A stretch of 64,000 bases of DNA from Hydrogenophaga sp. (GCF_025699295.1 NZ_JAILWB010000005.1:229265-293264); one strand, 5' to 3'; counted from the stretch's first letter, positions 11,197-19,469 are shown. Numbers and translations are program-made. The notes: a model not told the origin generated them from the letters alone.

Positions 11197-11214
11197 ATGA
11201 CACGCCTGTGACAA
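11197..11214 (-). promoter_or_regulatory. Pho-box-like tandem repeat upstream of phnD
   Basis: Read on the minus strand, this 18-base stretch is TTGTCAC-AGGC-GTGTCAT: two 7-base repeats separated by 4 bases. That is the geometry of a PhoB box (CTGTCAT-N4-CTGTCAT consensus). It lies 88 bases upstream of the phnD start, in the gap shared with the divergent LysR gene. It would couple phosphonate uptake to phosphate starvation. Binding is inferred from sequence only. Confidence 0.5.
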
Positions 11215-11335
11215 CGATGAATTTCCACGAGCGTTCGGTGGTTCTATCGACTCCTGCACCGCTCTGGACGCAGTAAACCACCGCGGACATAATTCACCAA
11301 ATTCAAAGATTTTCAGACTTCCATTCTTTTTTTCT

Positions 11336-12250
11336 ATGCGACTCACACAGCTCAGATCGTTCTACGCGGTGGCGCGCATGGGCAGTTTCACCAAGGCTGC
11401 CGAGCATCTGCACGTGAGCCAGCCCACCATCACCACGCAGGTGCGCTTCCTTGAAGAGAGCTACAAGGTCGAACTGTTTCACCGCAGTGGCCGGCGCGTG
11501 CAGCTCACGCTGCTGGGCGAGCAGTTGATGCAGCTGGCACAGCAGATATTCAGTCTGGAGGCGGATGCGGTGAGCCTGCTGCGCGATGCGGGCGAGCTGC
11601 GCACCGGCCACCTTCGGGTGGCGGCCGTCGGGCCCTACCACGTGACGCAGATGCTGGCCGACTTCAGCCTGCGGTACCCAGAGATCAAGGTCAGTGTGAG
11701 CACCGGCAATTCGCAGGACGTGCTCGACAGGCTGCTGGACTACAGGGCCGATGTGGGCGTACTCGCGCAGCTGGTAAAGGACGACCGTTTCATGTCGGTT
11801 CCCTTCAACCGCCACCCGGTGGGAATCTTCACATCCTCATCGCACCGTTTCGCGCGGCGGCGCAGCATCCGCCTGGCCGAGCTGCAGGGTGAGCGCATGA
11901 TCCTGAGGGAGCAAGGATCCACCACGCGCAAGGCACTGGAACTGGCGCTGCAGAAGGCGGGTGTGGCACCCGAGGTGGTGATGGAGATCAGCAGCCGTGA
12001 GGTGATTCGCGAGGCCGTTTCGCAGGGCATCGGCATCGCTGCGGTGTCGTCGGTGGAATTCGTGCCAGGCCCCGGCCTGCATCTGGTGAGTGTCAGCGAC
12101 GCTGACATCTTCACTTATGCGCATGTGGTGTGTCTGGCCGAACGGCGCACCATGCGCATGGTCAAGGCGTTCTTCGACACGGTGTCGCCACCCGAGACGA
12201 CCCCATTGCGATCGCCACGCAAGATGGCATCAAGGCGTCAGGCGCAATGA
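11336..12250 (+). CDS. LysR-family transcriptional regulator of the phosphonate operon
   Basis: A 304-residue LysR regulator. The N-terminal winged helix-turn-helix is LRSFYAVARMGSFTKAAEHLHVSQPTIT in outline (residues 6-33), followed by the linker helix and a two-lobe effector domain. It is divergent from phnD with a 226-base intergenic region, the classic arrangement for a LysR activator of the adjacent operon. Phosphonoacetate hydrolase genes elsewhere are also governed by a LysR protein (PhnR) responding to substrate. The start ATG at 11336 follows an A/T-rich leader with a poor ribosome site. The effector is unproven. Confidence 0.88.
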   Translation: MRLTQLRSFYAVARMGSFTKAAEHLHVSQPTITTQVRFLEESYKVELFHRSGRRVQLTLLGEQLMQLAQQIFSLEADAVSLLRDAGELRTGHLRVAAVGPYHVTQMLADFSLRYPEIKVSVSTGNSQDVLDRLLDYRADVGVLAQLVKDDRFMSVPFNRHPVGIFTSSSHRFARRRSIRLAELQGERMILREQGSTTRKALELALQKAGVAPEVVMEISSREVIREAVSQGIGIAAVSSVEFVPGPGLHLVSVSDADIFTYAHVVCLAERRTMRMVKAFFDTVSPPETTPLRSPRKMASRRQAQ

Positions 12251-12357
12251 CATCGTTGGATGCCTTGCTCCGCTGCCGCCCGACCGCAGAAGAACATCGC
12301 TCCTGCGCCGCCGTCTGCCGGGACATGCGGATTCAGTCCACGCAGCGCGGGCCGCCC

Positions 12358-12363
12358 TACAAT
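12358..12363 (+). promoter_or_regulatory. Probable -10 element (TACAAT) for the ankyrin gene
   Basis: TACAAT inside CCCTACAATCGCC closely matches the sigma-70 -10 consensus and lies 69 bases ahead of the ATG at 12432. The -35 region is weak. It is the best promoter candidate in the gap after the LysR gene. Confidence 0.35.
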
Positions 12364-12431
12364 CGCCGCCACGCCTGCCCCCGGCGTGGCGCCACACCGA
12401 TCGAACAACCACCACCCCGACGAGCAAGCCC

Positions 12432-12767
12432 ATGTCCGCAGGCGACTGGAAGGATCTGTACCAGGCGGCCCTGACGGGCGATCTGCCGCTGGTGCGGCAC
12501 CACCTCGGCGAGGGCGTGAACCCCAACTACCAGCATCCCGAGGTCCTGTGCACGCCGCTGGTGGCGAGCCTGATCCACGGGCATGACGAGGTTGCGCGGT
12601 GCCTGCTGGACCACGGCGCCGACCCGAACCTGCTGTCGGACTTCGACGACCTCACCCCCTTGCAGGCCGCGCGCCGGCATGGCCGCGAGGCGCTCGCGCA
12701 ACTGCTCGTCGAGCGGGGCGCCCGGGACGTTCGACGGCCGTTCTGGTGGCGCTGGCTTCCCATTTGA
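12432..12767 (+). CDS. Small ankyrin-repeat protein
   Basis: A 111-residue protein beginning MSAGDWKDLYQAALTGDLP. Two to three ankyrin repeats are visible: AALTGDLPLVRHHLGEGVNPN, PLVASLIHGHDEVARCLL (then DHGADPN), and TPLQAARRHGREALAQLLV (then ERGA). It has no signal peptide and should be cytoplasmic, with a protein-binding role. The ATG at 12432 was chosen because upstream in-frame sequence overlaps the LysR gene and lacks repeat character. The function is not known and no partner is evident nearby. Confidence 0.75.
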   Translation: MSAGDWKDLYQAALTGDLPLVRHHLGEGVNPNYQHPEVLCTPLVASLIHGHDEVARCLLDHGADPNLLSDFDDLTPLQAARRHGREALAQLLVERGARDVRRPFWWRWLPI

Positions 12768-12874
12768 AGGCGTGATTGATGAACGCCTGCGCGGGCGTGA
12801 TGGCTTGCACTTGAACGCCACCTGGGCGACGATGCGGCGCTGAGTGGCGCTCGTTGCGCCCAAGGAGCTGCAGC

Positions 12875-13687
12875 GTGAACGTGTCCTCCACCTTTTTTGC
12901 CACGGATGGCGACGGATACGAACTCAACATGGGTCGCTGGAGCAAGCTGCTGGCGCATCCCTTCCTGGATTTTGTCGGCGGCACGGCCCATGAACGCGTC
13001 CTCGATGTCGGCTGCGGCACGGGGCACCTGGCGGCGGCGGTCGCGGCACGCACAGAGCCGCTTGCCGTGTGTGGCATCGACCTCTCGCCTGCCTACATCG
13101 CCCACGCACAGGCCCACACATCCGACCCCCGGCTGGAATTTCAGGTCGCAGACGCGTGCGCACTGCCCTACCCCGACAACAGCTTCGACCGTGTGCTGTC
13201 ACTGCTGGTGCTGCACTTCGTCCCGCGGGCGCTCGATGCCATCGCCGAAATGAAACGGGTGGCGAAGCCGGGTGCGGTGGTCGCCGCAGCCGTGTGGGAC
13301 GCGCGCGGCGGCTTCGTCGCCAACCGCCTGTTCTTCGACACCGCGGCAGCCCTGGACCCGAAGGCCTCTGAACGGCGCGCGAAGAACTATTCCCGGCCCA
13401 TGACACGCCCGGGCGAACTGGCGGCAGCGTGGCGCAGCGCCGGCTTCGCGGAGGTGACTGAAGCGCAGATCGGCATCCGGATGGACTATCCATCGTTCGC
13501 CGACTACTGGGCGCCTTACCTCGGCAAGGACGGCCCGGGCGCCGAGTACGTGGGCACGCTGACGGCAGCCGAACGCCTGCGCCTTGAGGCGGCGGTGAGG
13601 GCGGCGTACCTGGACGGCGAGGCCGATGGACCCCGCTCCTACGCGGCGCTGGCCTGGGCCGTCAAAGGCACCAAGCCGGTTTCCTAG
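12875..13687 (+). CDS. Class I SAM-dependent methyltransferase
   Basis: A 270-residue protein of the Methyltransf_11 type. Motif I, VLDVGCGTGHLAAAV, binds S-adenosylmethionine; acidic loop VCGIDLSPAYIAHAQ and motif ADACALPYPDNSFDRVLSLLV follow in order. GTG at 12875 is preferred because AAGGAG lies 7 bases before it; a TTG at 12854 is in frame but has no such site. Residues GYELNMGRWSKLLAHPFLDF resemble small UbiE-like methyltransferases of unknown substrate. It stands alone between an ankyrin gene and an opposing enoyl-CoA hydratase. Confidence 0.82.
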   Translation: MNVSSTFFATDGDGYELNMGRWSKLLAHPFLDFVGGTAHERVLDVGCGTGHLAAAVAARTEPLAVCGIDLSPAYIAHAQAHTSDPRLEFQVADACALPYPDNSFDRVLSLLVLHFVPRALDAIAEMKRVAKPGAVVAAAVWDARGGFVANRLFFDTAAALDPKASERRAKNYSRPMTRPGELAAAWRSAGFAEVTEAQIGIRMDYPSFADYWAPYLGKDGPGAEYVGTLTAAERLRLEAAVRAAYLDGEADGPRSYAALAWAVKGTKPVS

Positions 13688-13713
13688 CCGCCCGGAATAT
13701 CTGCTTCAGCAGG

Positions 13714-14478
13714 TCAGAGCTTCGAAAAATCCGGCTTCCGGCGTTCCATGAAGGCGCCGAAGGCCTCCTTCGCCGCCGGCTCGCCGAGCATGCGGCCGAA
13801 GCTCGCACCCTCCTCGGCCATCACGGCCAGCACCTGCTGCGTCTGGTTCTTCTTCATGAGGCGCTTGGTCTCGACCAGTGCGCTCATTGGCTTGGCGGCA
13901 AGCTTGCGCGCGACCGTCTGCGCGTAGCCCGCGGCCTCCATCGGCGGCAGCACGCGGTTGACCAGGCCGACTTCGAGCGCGGCCTCGGCCATGAAGGGTT
14001 CGCCCAGCAACAGTGCCTCGGCGGCGCGGTGGTGGCCCAGCATCTGTGGCACCAGCAGGCTGGACGCGGCCTCGGGGCACAGGCCGAGGTTGACGAAGGG
14101 CATGGAGAAGGCGGCGTTGTCACCCGCGTAGACCAGGTCGCAGTGGAACAACATCGTGGTGCCCACACCCACCGCCGGGCCGCACACGGCGGCGATCAGC
14201 GGCTTGGGGAATTGCGCGATGCCGCGCAGGAAACGAAACACCGGCGAGTCGGCGCCGGCGGGCGGGTTGTTCAGGAAGTCGGCGATGTCGTTGCCGGCGC
14301 TGAAGATGGTTTCGTTGCCCTGGATGACGACGCAGCGCACGGCGGCATCGTCCTGCGCGGCCTGCAGGCCGTCGGCCAGCGCGCCATACATGGCGGCGGT
14401 GATGGAGTTCTTCTTGTCCGGGCGGTTGAACGTGAGGGTGCAGACGCCGGCTTCGGTGTGGACGAGGATGTCGCTCAT
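13714..14478 (-). CDS. Enoyl-CoA hydratase/isomerase family protein
   Basis: A 254-residue crotonase. The oxyanion-hole segments are FSAGNDIADFL and AAVCGPAVGVGTTMLFHCDLVYA, followed by MPFVNLGLCPEAASSLLVPQMLG with acidic residues at the position of the second catalytic region. The C-terminal helices (KRLMKK, KEAFGAFMERRKPDF) are typical. It should hydrate or isomerise an acyl-CoA double bond and probably serves beta-oxidation with the genes at 16928-24333, though it is separated from them by the patatin gene. ATG 14478 starts the conserved region; longer in-frame starts to 14550 lack family similarity. Confidence 0.88.
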   Translation of the reverse strand: MSDILVHTEAGVCTLTFNRPDKKNSITAAMYGALADGLQAAQDDAAVRCVVIQGNETIFSAGNDIADFLNNPPAGADSPVFRFLRGIAQFPKPLIAAVCGPAVGVGTTMLFHCDLVYAGDNAAFSMPFVNLGLCPEAASSLLVPQMLGHHRAAEALLLGEPFMAEAALEVGLVNRVLPPMEAAGYAQTVARKLAAKPMSALVETKRLMKKNQTQQVLAVMAEEGASFGRMLGEPAAKEAFGAFMERRKPDFSKL

Positions 14479-14613
14479 GGGGGTGTCTCGGGTGGTGCGG
14501 AAAAGGAAGCCGCAAATTACCACGAACGGGCGTGCTTTTCTGGGTGGCACGCCCGGTGGCTGACGGGTGCGTGACAGCGTGTTTCAGCGCATGCCTGCAC
14601 GCGCACCCACCCC

Positions 14614-14619
14614 TACACT
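14614..14619 (+). promoter_or_regulatory. Possible -10 element (TACACT) placed for a leaderless transcript
   Basis: CTACACT is followed by exactly 7 bases and then the ATG at 14627, with no Shine-Dalgarno sequence. A transcript started from this element would begin at or beside the A of the start codon. The same arrangement precedes the other patatin gene at 32177. The -35 region is weak, so this is tentative. Confidence 0.35.
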
Positions 14620-14626
14620 TGCCGCC

Positions 14627-16909
14627 ATGCTGTTCCGACCCTTTTCCTTGTTCGTCACGGGCCTGGCCGCGCTGCTGGTGTGCACATCGGTCCGGGCCCA
14701 GCCCCAGAACCCGCCGCCGGCAGCGAGCACGGCCCTGCCCGCTGAGCGGCCCCGCGTGGGCCTGGTGCTCTCGGGTGGTGGCGCGCGCGGCTTCGCGCAC
14801 GTGGGCGTGCTCAAGGCGCTGGAGGCGGCGAAGGTGCCGGTGGACCTGATCGTGGGCACGTCCATGGGCGCGATCATTGGCGGGCTGTACGCCAGCGGCA
14901 TGACGGCGGACGACCTGGAGCGCGAGATCCTGGCGGTGGACTGGGGCGGCCTGTTCGACCGCCGCGAGCCGCGCCAGATGCTCTCGCAGCGCCGCAAGGA
15001 AGAGGACTTCGAACTCTCGCCGGTGCTGATGCTGGGTTTCCGCAAGGGCGAATTCGTGCTGCCCACGGGCGCGGTGTCCACCCGCTCGCTGGAGATGCTG
15101 CTGCGGCGCTACACCCTGTCCACGCGCCACCTGGCCACCTTCGACGGCCTGCCCACGCCGTTTCGCGCCGTCGCCACCGACATGGAAACCGGCCAGGCGG
15201 TGGTGCTCGACCACGGCGACCTGGCGGCCGCGCTGCGCGCGAGCATGTCGGTGCCGGCGGTGTTCTCACCGCTGGAGGTGGACGGGCGCGTGCTGGGCGA
15301 CGGCGGGCTGGTGAACAACCTGCCGGTGGACGTGGCGCGCCGCATGGGCGCGGACGTGGTGATCGCCGTCAACATCGGCACGCCGCTGGCGGGGCGCGAG
15401 ACGCTGGGCAGCGTGGTGGGCATCACCACGCAGATGGTCAACATCCTGACCGAGCAGAACGTGCAGGCCAGCATCGCCACGCTGACGCGGGACGACCTGC
15501 TGCTCGCGCCGCCGCTGGGCCAGCTCACCTCGGCCGATTTCGGCCGGGCCCCCGAGCTGGTGAAGCTCGGCCACGACTACGCAAAGACGGTGGGCGAAGC
15601 ACTGGCGCGCTTCGCGGTGGACGCGCCGCGCTACCAGCGCTGGGTGGCCGCGCGCGAGGCCCAGGCGCTGGCCAATGCCGGGCGCATCGGCACGGTGGCG
15701 ACGGTGACCTTCGAAGGCGTGAACGAACAACGCGCCGATCGCCTGGCGACCACGCTGTCCACCACACCCGGCCAGCGGCTGGACGTACCCAGGCTGGAGG
15801 ACGACCTGCAGCGGCTCGCGGCCCTGGGCGACTTCGAGCGCGTGGACTACAGCCTGGTGCGGCGCGACGACGGCGCCGAGGACCTCACCGTGCACCTGCG
15901 CGAGAACACCTGGGGTCCGAACTACCTGCGCGTGGGGCTGGACCTGCGCACCGACTTCCAGGGCCAGGGCGCGTTCAACCTGCGCATCAGCCACAACCGG
16001 CACTGGCTCAACGACAGCGGCGCCGAGTGGCGCAACCGCGTGCAACTGGGCGAGACGGTGGGCCTCTACTCCGAGATCTACCAGCCACTGACCTTGCGCA
16101 GCGACCGCTTCGCTGCGGCCTACGTGGACGCCAGCCTGCGCAAGGTGGAGCTGTTCGGCACCGAAGGCGAGGCTCTGGCGCTGGTGCAGCGGCAGAGCCT
16201 GCGCGTGGGCGCGGACATCGGCTGGCCCATGGGCCTGCTCGGCAATGTGGGCGACATGCGCGTGGGCCTGGTGGCCGCGCAGCGGCGCGTGAGGCCGGAG
16301 CTGCTCGCGGCCAGCATCCCGGCCAGCGCCACCACCTCGCTGAAGTGGCGCGAGGTGGGCTTGCGCGGCGCGGTGATCGCCGACCAGCTGGACTATGCGA
16401 ACTTTCCCTCCCACGGCTACCGCGCGCAGGGCGAGGTGGTGTTCGGCCGGCGCAGTTTTGACGGCGCACCGAGCAGCAGCTTCTCCAGCTTCGAGGGCAC
16501 GGCGACCGCCGTGAAGTCATGGGGCCCGCACACCTTCAACATCGGCGCGCGCCTGGCAAAGACGAGCCAGATTCCCCTGGGCGCGATCGACGAGTATTCG
16601 CTCGGCGGTTTCCAGCAGCTCTCGGGCTACCGCGTGGGCCAGGTGGCGGGCAACTACCTGGTGTTCGGGCGCATGACCTACTACCGCCGACTGCCCTGGA
16701 GCCCGGGCGTGGCGCGCGCGATGTTCGTGGGCGGCTCGCTGGAAGCAGGCAATGCATGGACCGAGCGCCGCGACATCTCGCTGGGCGACTTGCGCGCTGG
16801 CTCCAGCCTGTTCGTGGGCGCGGACACCGGCATCGGGCCGCTGTACCTGAGCATCGTGAGCGCGCCGCGTGGCTACACCGGGCTCTACCTGTTCCTGGGC
16901 AGGCCCTGA
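14627..16909 (+). CDS. Patatin-like phospholipase fused to POTRA and outer-membrane beta-barrel (PlpD-like, type Vd)
   Basis: A 760-residue exported protein. A signal peptide (MLFRPFSLFVTGLAALLVCTSVRAQ) precedes a patatin domain: oxyanion block LSGGGARGFAHVGVLKALE, nucleophile elbow VGTSMGAIIGGLYA, and catalytic Asp in LGDGGLVNNLPVDVARR. After about residue 360 comes one POTRA-like unit (TVATVTFEGVNEQRADRL), then a roughly 350-residue beta-barrel rich in alternating residues and ending LYLFLGRP. This is the layout of PlpD of Pseudomonas aeruginosa, a type Vd autotransporter that presents a lipase at the surface. I took ATG 14627 because it begins the signal peptide; an in-frame ATG at 14591 would bury it. 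Confidence 0.9.
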   Translation: MLFRPFSLFVTGLAALLVCTSVRAQPQNPPPAASTALPAERPRVGLVLSGGGARGFAHVGVLKALEAAKVPVDLIVGTSMGAIIGGLYASGMTADDLEREILAVDWGGLFDRREPRQMLSQRRKEEDFELSPVLMLGFRKGEFVLPTGAVSTRSLEMLLRRYTLSTRHLATFDGLPTPFRAVATDMETGQAVVLDHGDLAAALRASMSVPAVFSPLEVDGRVLGDGGLVNNLPVDVARRMGADVVIAVNIGTPLAGRETLGSVVGITTQMVNILTEQNVQASIATLTRDDLLLAPPLGQLTSADFGRAPELVKLGHDYAKTVGEALARFAVDAPRYQRWVAAREAQALANAGRIGTVATVTFEGVNEQRADRLATTLSTTPGQRLDVPRLEDDLQRLAALGDFERVDYSLVRRDDGAEDLTVHLRENTWGPNYLRVGLDLRTDFQGQGAFNLRISHNRHWLNDSGAEWRNRVQLGETVGLYSEIYQPLTLRSDRFAAAYVDASLRKVELFGTEGEALALVQRQSLRVGADIGWPMGLLGNVGDMRVGLVAAQRRVRPELLAASIPASATTSLKWREVGLRGAVIADQLDYANFPSHGYRAQGEVVFGRRSFDGAPSSSFSSFEGTATAVKSWGPHTFNIGARLAKTSQIPLGAIDEYSLGGFQQLSGYRVGQVAGNYLVFGRMTYYRRLPWSPGVARAMFVGGSLEAGNAWTERRDISLGDLRAGSSLFVGADTGIGPLYLSIVSAPRGYTGLYLFLGRP

Positions 16910-16930
16910 CGCCGCCCAGGCACGGCGTCA
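16907..16930. terminator. Hairpin shared by convergent genes, with both stop codons in its arms
   Basis: TGACGCCG (16907-16914) and CGGCGTCA (16923-16930) form a perfect 8-base-pair stem around an 8-base loop. The TGA of the patatin gene opens the left arm and the stop of the thioesterase gene closes the right arm. There is no T-run on either strand, so it may act as a 3-prime end stabiliser or weak terminator rather than a classic intrinsic one. Confidence 0.5.
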
Positions 16931-17749
16931 CTCCTTGTAATAGACGACCTGGTGGGTGGTGGCCAGCAGCGCGCCGGCCTCATTCCAGACCTGCGCGGTC
17001 TGGTCGAAGAAGCCGTTGCGAAACCCCTGAGCCTGAGCCTGACCGAGCAGCCAGCCGGTGCCGGTGCCGGTGCCCGCCAGCTGCACCGAGCCGGCGTGAA
17101 AGTACACCGTCATCGACACCGTGCCCGCAGGCACGCGCGTGGCGCGGCGCAGCCAGACGCGCGGGAAGAACACGTCGGCCATCGCTGTCAGGTTGCAGAA
17201 GTCGAGCATGCGCGCGGGTTCGTCGCGCACCCACAGGGTGCTGCGGCTGGCGTCGCCGCTGCCGTCCCACGCAGTGGGTATTGCACCTTCCGCGATGCGG
17301 ATGTCGTAGCGCCTGACCCATTCCACCAGCGCCGCCATGTTGGGCCGGCCCACCGCCTCGGGCGAGAGCACGGCGGGCATGGGCGCATCGTCGGTGCCCC
17401 AGGTCTCGCGCCGCGCGGCGGTGACGGCGGTAGCGGTGAGCACGGTGGATTCGGTGCCATCGGGGCCGGGCTGGGTGATCTCCATCAGCCAGTGCTGCGT
17501 GGAACGGTTGGTGCGCACCGGCCGCGCGTGGACGGTGAAGGCACCGTCGGCCAGCGCGGCGGCGAAGTTCACCGTGAGCGCCACCGGCTCGCCCAGCAGC
17601 GCCGGGTGCTGCAACACGGCCTTGAGCACGGTGGCAGCCGTAACGCCGCCGAACGGACCGACCATGTTGCCGTAGGCGGGTGAGGTCGCGCCGCTGTAGG
17701 TCCCTTCACCCCGCGCAGAGAGGGCAATGGCCTGGTCGAACACGTGCAT
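16928..17749 (-). CDS. Acyl-CoA thioesterase family protein (TesB-like double hotdog)
   Basis: A 273-residue thioesterase of the acyl-CoA thioesterase II / thioesterase-like superfamily. The N-terminal hotdog contains NMVGPFGGVTAATVLKAV with the hotdog helix glycine turn, then ALTVNFAAAL. The C-terminal hotdog has the RRATRVPAGTVSMTVYFHAG stretch and ends GALLATTHQVVYYK. It would hydrolyse acyl-CoA to free acid and CoA. ATG 17749 lies 6 bases after the thiolase stop, making this the last gene of the beta-oxidation run. An upstream in-frame start at 17803 would overlap thiolase and lacks family residues. Confidence 0.82.
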   Translation of the reverse strand: MHVFDQAIALSARGEGTYSGATSPAYGNMVGPFGGVTAATVLKAVLQHPALLGEPVALTVNFAAALADGAFTVHARPVRTNRSTQHWLMEITQPGPDGTESTVLTATAVTAARRETWGTDDAPMPAVLSPEAVGRPNMAALVEWVRRYDIRIAEGAIPTAWDGSGDASRSTLWVRDEPARMLDFCNLTAMADVFFPRVWLRRATRVPAGTVSMTVYFHAGSVQLAGTGTGTGWLLGQAQAQGFRNGFFDQTAQVWNEAGALLATTHQVVYYKE

Positions 17750-17754
17750 GGCGG

Positions 17755-18963
17755 TCAGACTCGCTCGAAGATGCCCGCGGCCCCCTGGCCCATGCCCACG
17801 CACATGGTGACCATGCCGTACTTCCTGTTGTGGCGCTTGAGCGCGTGCACCACGGTGGCCGCGCGGATGGCGCCGGTGGCGCCCAGCGGGTGGCCGAGTG
17901 CAATGGCGCCGCCCATGGGGTTGACCTTGGCCGGGTCCAGACCCAGGGTGTTGATGACGGCGAGCGACTGCGCGGCGAAGGCCTCGTTGAGTTCGAACCA
18001 GTCGATCTGGTCCTGCGTCAGGCCGGCCGCCTTCAGCGCGGCGGGAATCGCCTCGATCGGGCCGATGCCCATGAGGTGCGGCGGCACGCCGCGCGAAGCG
18101 TAGCTGACGAAACGCGCCAGCGGCGTGAGGTTGTAGCGCTTCAATGCGGCTTCACTCACCAGAATGAGCGCGCCCGCGCCGTCGCTGGTCTGCGAGCTGT
18201 TGCCCGCCGTGACCGAGCCGCGCGCGGCGAACACGGTGCGCAGTTTCGCCAGGCCTTCGATGGAGGTGTCGGGCCGCGCGCCCTCGTCCAGGCTCACGGT
18301 GCGGGTGGTGGTGCTGACCTCGGCGCTCTCCAGATCCACGCTGCGCTCGGTGACCTCCACCGGCGTGATCTCGTCGCTGAACTCGCCGTTCTTCATGGCC
18401 AGCACGGCGCGCTGGTGCGACTGCAGCGCGAACGCGTCCTGCGCCTCGCGCGAGACCTTCCACTTCTGCGCCACCTTCTCGGCCGTCAGGCCCATGCCGT
18501 AGGCGATGCCGTAGCTCTCCACGTCGTCGGTGTTGCTGAAGATGCTGGGCGACAGGCTGGGCGTGTTGCCCATCATCGGCACCATGCTCATGCTCTCGGT
18601 GCCGGCGGCGATCATCACGTCCGCCTCGCCCACGCGGATGCGGTCGGCCGCCATCTGCACCGCCGAGAGACCCGAGGCGCAGAAGCGGTTGACCGTGATG
18701 CCACCCACGCTGTTGGGCAGGCCGGCCAGGATGGCACCGATGCGCGCCACGTTCAGGCCCTGCTGCGCTTCGGGAATCGCGCAGCCGCAGATCACGTCTT
18801 CGACAGCCTTCGGGTCCAGGTCAGGCACTTGCGCCATGGCGGCGCGCAGGGCGTGCGCCAGCAGGTCGTCCGGGCGCAGGTGCTTGAACGAGCCCTTGTG
18901 CGAACGGCCGATGGGGGTGCGGGTGGCGGCGACGATGTAGGCGTCTTGGATTTGTTTGCTCAT
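17755..18963 (-). CDS. fadA: Acetyl-CoA C-acyltransferase (thiolase)
   Basis: A 402-residue thiolase. The three catalytic regions are intact: acyl-accepting C95 in NRFCASGLSAVQ, H358 in LGHPLGATG, and C388 in MCVGMGQGAAG. It performs the last, thiolytic step of beta-oxidation and probably forms a complex with the dehydrogenase/hydratase at 19526-21925. Its start codon overlaps the stop of the DUF559 gene (TCAT at 18960-18963 on the top strand), so in the present arrangement its translation may be coupled to that insert. The symbol denotes class, not proven orthology to E. coli FadA. Confidence 0.93.
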   Translation of the reverse strand: MSKQIQDAYIVAATRTPIGRSHKGSFKHLRPDDLLAHALRAAMAQVPDLDPKAVEDVICGCAIPEAQQGLNVARIGAILAGLPNSVGGITVNRFCASGLSAVQMAADRIRVGEADVMIAAGTESMSMVPMMGNTPSLSPSIFSNTDDVESYGIAYGMGLTAEKVAQKWKVSREAQDAFALQSHQRAVLAMKNGEFSDEITPVEVTERSVDLESAEVSTTTRTVSLDEGARPDTSIEGLAKLRTVFAARGSVTAGNSSQTSDGAGALILVSEAALKRYNLTPLARFVSYASRGVPPHLMGIGPIEAIPAALKAAGLTQDQIDWFELNEAFAAQSLAVINTLGLDPAKVNPMGGAIALGHPLGATGAIRAATVVHALKRHNRKYGMVTMCVGMGQGAAGIFERV

Positions 18964-19382
18964 GGGTTCGCTCCTTCAGCGGTGTCTTGCTCCTTCCCCC
19001 TCTGGGGGAAGGCAGGGATGGGGGCAGCGCCCGCCAACATGTTGAGTTGATGAAGAATGGCGCTCAGCACGCCATCAAGGTTCTGGAACGGTGCGTTGGA
19101 CGGGAAGCGCAGCACGACAAAGCCCCGCGCCTTGAAAAATGCATCCCGGACCAGGTCGTACGTTTGTTGATCCGCATGCTGCGAGCCATCAAGCTCGACG
19201 ATGAGCTGCGGTTCGAGGCAAGCGAAGTCGGCGATGTAGTGGCCCAGTGGGTGTTGGCGGCGGAACTTGAAGCCCAGTTGCTCGCCCCGAAGCCCCGACC
19301 ACAGCTTGCGCTCGGAGTCGGTCATGGCCCCGCGCAGGGCGCGGGCGTTGACTTGGGCATTGGGGGTGGCCTGGTTCTGCAT
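18960..19382 (-). CDS. DUF559 (Vsr-like endonuclease fold) protein embedded in repeats
   Basis: A 140-residue protein of the DUF559 family, related to the very-short-patch-repair / restriction endonuclease fold. Typical blocks are TDSERKLWSGLRGEQLGFKFRRQ, HYIADFACLEPQLIVELDGSQH (acidic active-site residues D and E) and ARGFVVLRF. The last roughly 20 residues, containing PAFPQRGKE, are the translation of a dispersed repeat (18990-19024), and another copy lies just upstream. It sits between two beta-oxidation genes with which it has no functional tie. ATG 19382 is chosen; a longer start at 19460 would also translate repeat sequence. Confidence 0.78.
   Translation of the reverse strand: MQNQATPNAQVNARALRGAMTDSERKLWSGLRGEQLGFKFRRQHPLGHYIADFACLEPQLIVELDGSQHADQQTYDLVRDAFFKARGFVVLRFPSNAPFQNLDGVLSAILHQLNMLAGAAPIPAFPQRGKEQDTAEGANP
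18990..19024 (+). repeat. CTTCCCCCTCTGGGGGAAG-type repeat, copy 1
   Basis: The core CCTTCCCCC-TCT-GGGGGAAGG (18992-19012) is a palindromic hairpin followed by CAGGGATGGGGG. It lies inside the 3-prime end of the DUF559 reading frame and supplies that protein's C terminus. Confidence 0.75.
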
Positions 19383-19404
19383 GGTTGTTTGGCTGTGGGG
19401 AGAG

Positions 19405-19439
19405 CCCCCATCCCTACCTTCCCCCAGAGGGGGAAGGAG
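19405..19439 (-). repeat. CTTCCCCCTCTGGGGGAAG-type repeat, copy 2 (inverted)
   Basis: The same unit as copy 1 in the opposite orientation, located about 25 bases upstream of the DUF559 start. Copies 1 and 2 therefore bracket the gene as inverted repeats of about 35 bases. Confidence 0.75.
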
Positions 19440-19469
19440 CAAGATATCTCGCTGGAGCACGTGTCTGAC

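Noticed and set aside
11110..11346. A longer N terminus for PhnD starting at 11346
   Set aside because: It would put about 79 residues before an obvious signal peptide and overlap the divergent LysR start.
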